A stretch of 59,766 nt of DNA. Source: Paludibacteraceae bacterium. GTDB taxonomy: Bacteria > Bacteroidota > Bacteroidia > Bacteroidales > Paludibacteraceae. This document shows, in pieces, positions 58,398 to 59,766 of this stretch. Numbering within the stretch: position 1 is the stretch's first letter; the number at the start of each line of letters is the position of its first letter. The notes under the pieces were generated by a model. That model saw only the letters and a list, made by a program, of their open reading frames with translations. It was not told where the DNA came from and searched no databases. Both the position numbers and the translations under genes were made by a program. The DNA lies in assembly GCA_017551025.1 (NCBI GenBank), contig JAFZNG010000002.1, forward strand, positions 1 to 59,766, given 5' to 3'.

Positions 58398-59741
58398 TTA
58401 CAACTTATTTGCTTTAAACTCTTTGTACTTCTTCTTGGGAAAGTTGAAGTGGTAAGCGAGTTTGATACCTGCATCAAAATAACCGAGTTTATCAGCATAT
58501 GCGTGCGTAGCGGACAATACATCCAGTTTTGCCTTATCGTCATCGGTCGGAGCCGTCAGGTTGAACAGTCCTTCCGAATTGGTCGTGTTCTTGTATGTAT
58601 TGAATACGCTATAGTTAGCATATGCACCCAGGCCGAGTGAGTTGCCCGACTTCAGGATCCACTCATAACCGATCTCGGCAGTCAGCATCACGTTGATGTT
58701 AAACTGGATGCCGTTCTTCTCCTCGGGTTGTTGGCCGGTGTACTGTCCGGTAACAGGGTTGTCCTGGATCGTAATACCGGTCTCGGGGAAGTAGGCTGTG
58801 ATGTGGGTCTCTTGCTGGTTCACGGTCTGCTGATACGGAGTGTAGAGCGGAATCATGAACTTAGGACCTACGTTCAGGAACAGGCCGTTGTCGTGGATCA
58901 TAGAGAACATCACCGGTACTTCCAGTTGGAATTGATGGTCGGTCTCCTTGATATCCTTAGCTACAACGGTGTAGTCTACGTTGGCCTTGGTGAAGGCCGT
59001 ACTGTCGTTGGTCTTGAGTCCGCTGGCCTGATAGCCGAGTCCGAGTCCTACGATGATACCCAGATCTGCCGGACGAAGATCGTTCGTCCAGTAGTGAGCA
59101 TATTGCAGGTCGAGCACTACGTCACCACCACAGGTCCAGTTGCCCTTGTTGGCATGGTGCATGAGGGCCGAAGCACCGCCACGCAGACCAATAGTGAAGC
59201 GGTCGTACTGAGACTTAAACTGACGATCAGCATTCGTTGTATCAACGGGTTCCTGCTGCTTCTCTTCTTCTTTCTGTTTTTGCTCTTCGGCGGCAGCCTC
59301 TTCGGCAGCCTTCACGGCCTCTTCGCCGGCAGCGATAGCATCGCGTTCGCGTTGCTGTTTTTCGCGCTGAGCGGCCTCAAAAGCTTCGCGATCTTCGGCC
59401 TGCTCCTCAGCAGCCTGCTGCGCAGCCTCTTCGGCATGACCGTTGACCGGAATCAAGCAGTCTTCGCACATCCAGGAGTAGATATTCATCAGCAGCACAC
59501 CATCCGGGAAGCGCTTGGTTCCCAATTGGCGTACGGTATGTACCTTATCCCAAACCCAGGAAGAGGGTCTCTCACCGGTCAGGTATTTCTGGCACTCGCG
59601 CTTGATCATGACCGAGTCACCCAGTTGCACCTTAAACTCATGTTTCGGAGCGGGCTGTGCAGCCTGCTGTGCCGACAGCGTCGACACGGCAGTTGCACCT
59701 ATCAGAGTAGCTACAATCAGCAATGATTTTATAGTCTTCAT
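58398..59741 (-). CDS. Outer-membrane barrel protein with Glu/Ala/Gln coiled coil
   Basis: 447 residues, signal peptide ending STLSAQ (about 24). Residues about 33-100 form a small domain with HEFKVQLGDSVMIKRE and two Cys (WMCEDC). About 103-170 is a Glu/Ala/Gln/Lys-rich coiled coil. About 180-445 is an outer-membrane beta-barrel (FTIGLRGGASALMHH, DLGIIVGLGLGYQASG, LGLGAYANYSVF, FDAGIKLAYHFNF). The C-terminus KYKEFKANKL is basic. Function unknown. It may link the outer membrane to periplasmic partners. It is preceded by a strong AGGAGG ribosome binding site, rare in this window. Confidence 0.78.
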   Translation of the reverse strand: MKTIKSLLIVATLIGATAVSTLSAQQAAQPAPKHEFKVQLGDSVMIKRECQKYLTGERPSSWVWDKVHTVRQLGTKRFPDGVLLMNIYSWMCEDCLIPVNGHAEEAAQQAAEEQAEDREAFEAAQREKQQRERDAIAAGEEAVKAAEEAAAEEQKQKEEEKQQEPVDTTNADRQFKSQYDRFTIGLRGGASALMHHANKGNWTCGGDVVLDLQYAHYWTNDLRPADLGIIVGLGLGYQASGLKTNDSTAFTKANVDYTVVAKDIKETDHQFQLEVPVMFSMIHDNGLFLNVGPKFMIPLYTPYQQTVNQQETHITAYFPETGITIQDNPVTGQYTGQQPEEKNGIQFNINVMLTAEIGYEWILKSGNSLGLGAYANYSVFNTYKNTTNSEGLFNLTAPTDDDKAKLDVLSATHAYADKLGYFDAGIKLAYHFNFPKKKYKEFKANKL

Positions 59742-59748
59742 TTTGCTA

Positions 59749-59754
59749 CCTCCT
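59749..59754 (-). promoter_or_regulatory. Strong Shine-Dalgarno AGGAGG
   Basis: CCTCCT on the plus strand reads AGGAGG on the minus strand, 7 nt before ATG 59741. Most genes in this window have no recognisable Shine-Dalgarno, as is usual for Bacteroidota, so this gene may be unusually well translated. Confidence 0.7.
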
Positions 59755-59766
59755 ATTCTTATTTAA

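Overview
The window looks like a chromosomal segment of a Bacteroidales bacterium (Bacteroidota). The evidence is the SusC/SusD pair, many lipoproteins with Bacteroidota lipoboxes, repeated -7 boxes of the form TAnnTTTG, near absence of Shine-Dalgarno sequences, and a PorW/SprE-type lipoprotein of the type IX secretion system (T9SS). T9SS argues against Bacteroides itself and for another family of the order. Genus cannot be read from the sequence alone.

Region 1 (1-9.6 kb): a forward operon encoding an AgaS-like SIS isomerase/deaminase, a GatZ/KbaZ-like protein, an AXE1-type esterase lipoprotein, a PfkB sugar kinase and a 1078-residue secreted metallophosphatase fused to a beta-helix and a BIG2 domain. 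It ends at a bidirectional terminator facing a DeoR-family regulator. Region 2 (9.6-22.1 kb): a polysaccharide-utilisation locus with an amidohydrolase lipoprotein, a clan GH-D alpha-galactosidase-like enzyme, SusC, SusD, two surface lipoproteins (one DUF4874/DUF4832), an EamA-type transporter and a secreted beta-propeller-like protein. The promoters of regions 1 and 2 carry the same two TTCGAAA-containing elements at identical distances (128 and 57 bp) from the -7 box. They are therefore probably one regulon, with the DeoR protein the obvious candidate regulator. Together they suggest uptake of an acetylated, galactose- or galactosamine-containing glycan and its conversion through tagatose-6-phosphate.

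Region 3 (22.1-37.5 kb), mostly reverse strand: recO, a metallophosphoesterase, DUF3127, pgk, DUF6242, 5-formyl-THF cyclo-ligase, a conserved unknown, a polyprenyl synthase, ddl, a ComEA-like protein, xseA, comEC, malQ and an LPG-synthase-like membrane protein. Region 4 (37.5-46.8 kb): an HhH/outer-membrane protein, a CAU tRNA, an OmpA protein, then pta-ackA-GH13-UbiA-maf. Region 5 (46.9-59.8 kb): deoC, psd, an SRPBCC protein, a pyrE-like gene with degenerate active-site motifs, an OmpA/TPR lipoprotein, a small membrane protein, mutL, miaB, tRNA-Pro(GGG), a porW-like gene, tsaB and an outer-membrane barrel.

The most unusual property cuts across all regions. Many spacers between co-oriented genes are made of short tandem words (7, 9, 11 or about 24-30 bp units). 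These begin at, or contain, the stop codon of the upstream gene and run almost to the next start. Some words recur at distant spacers, and similar words appear inside ddl, miaB and tsaB as in-frame, low-complexity peptide inserts. I know of no named element class that matches this.
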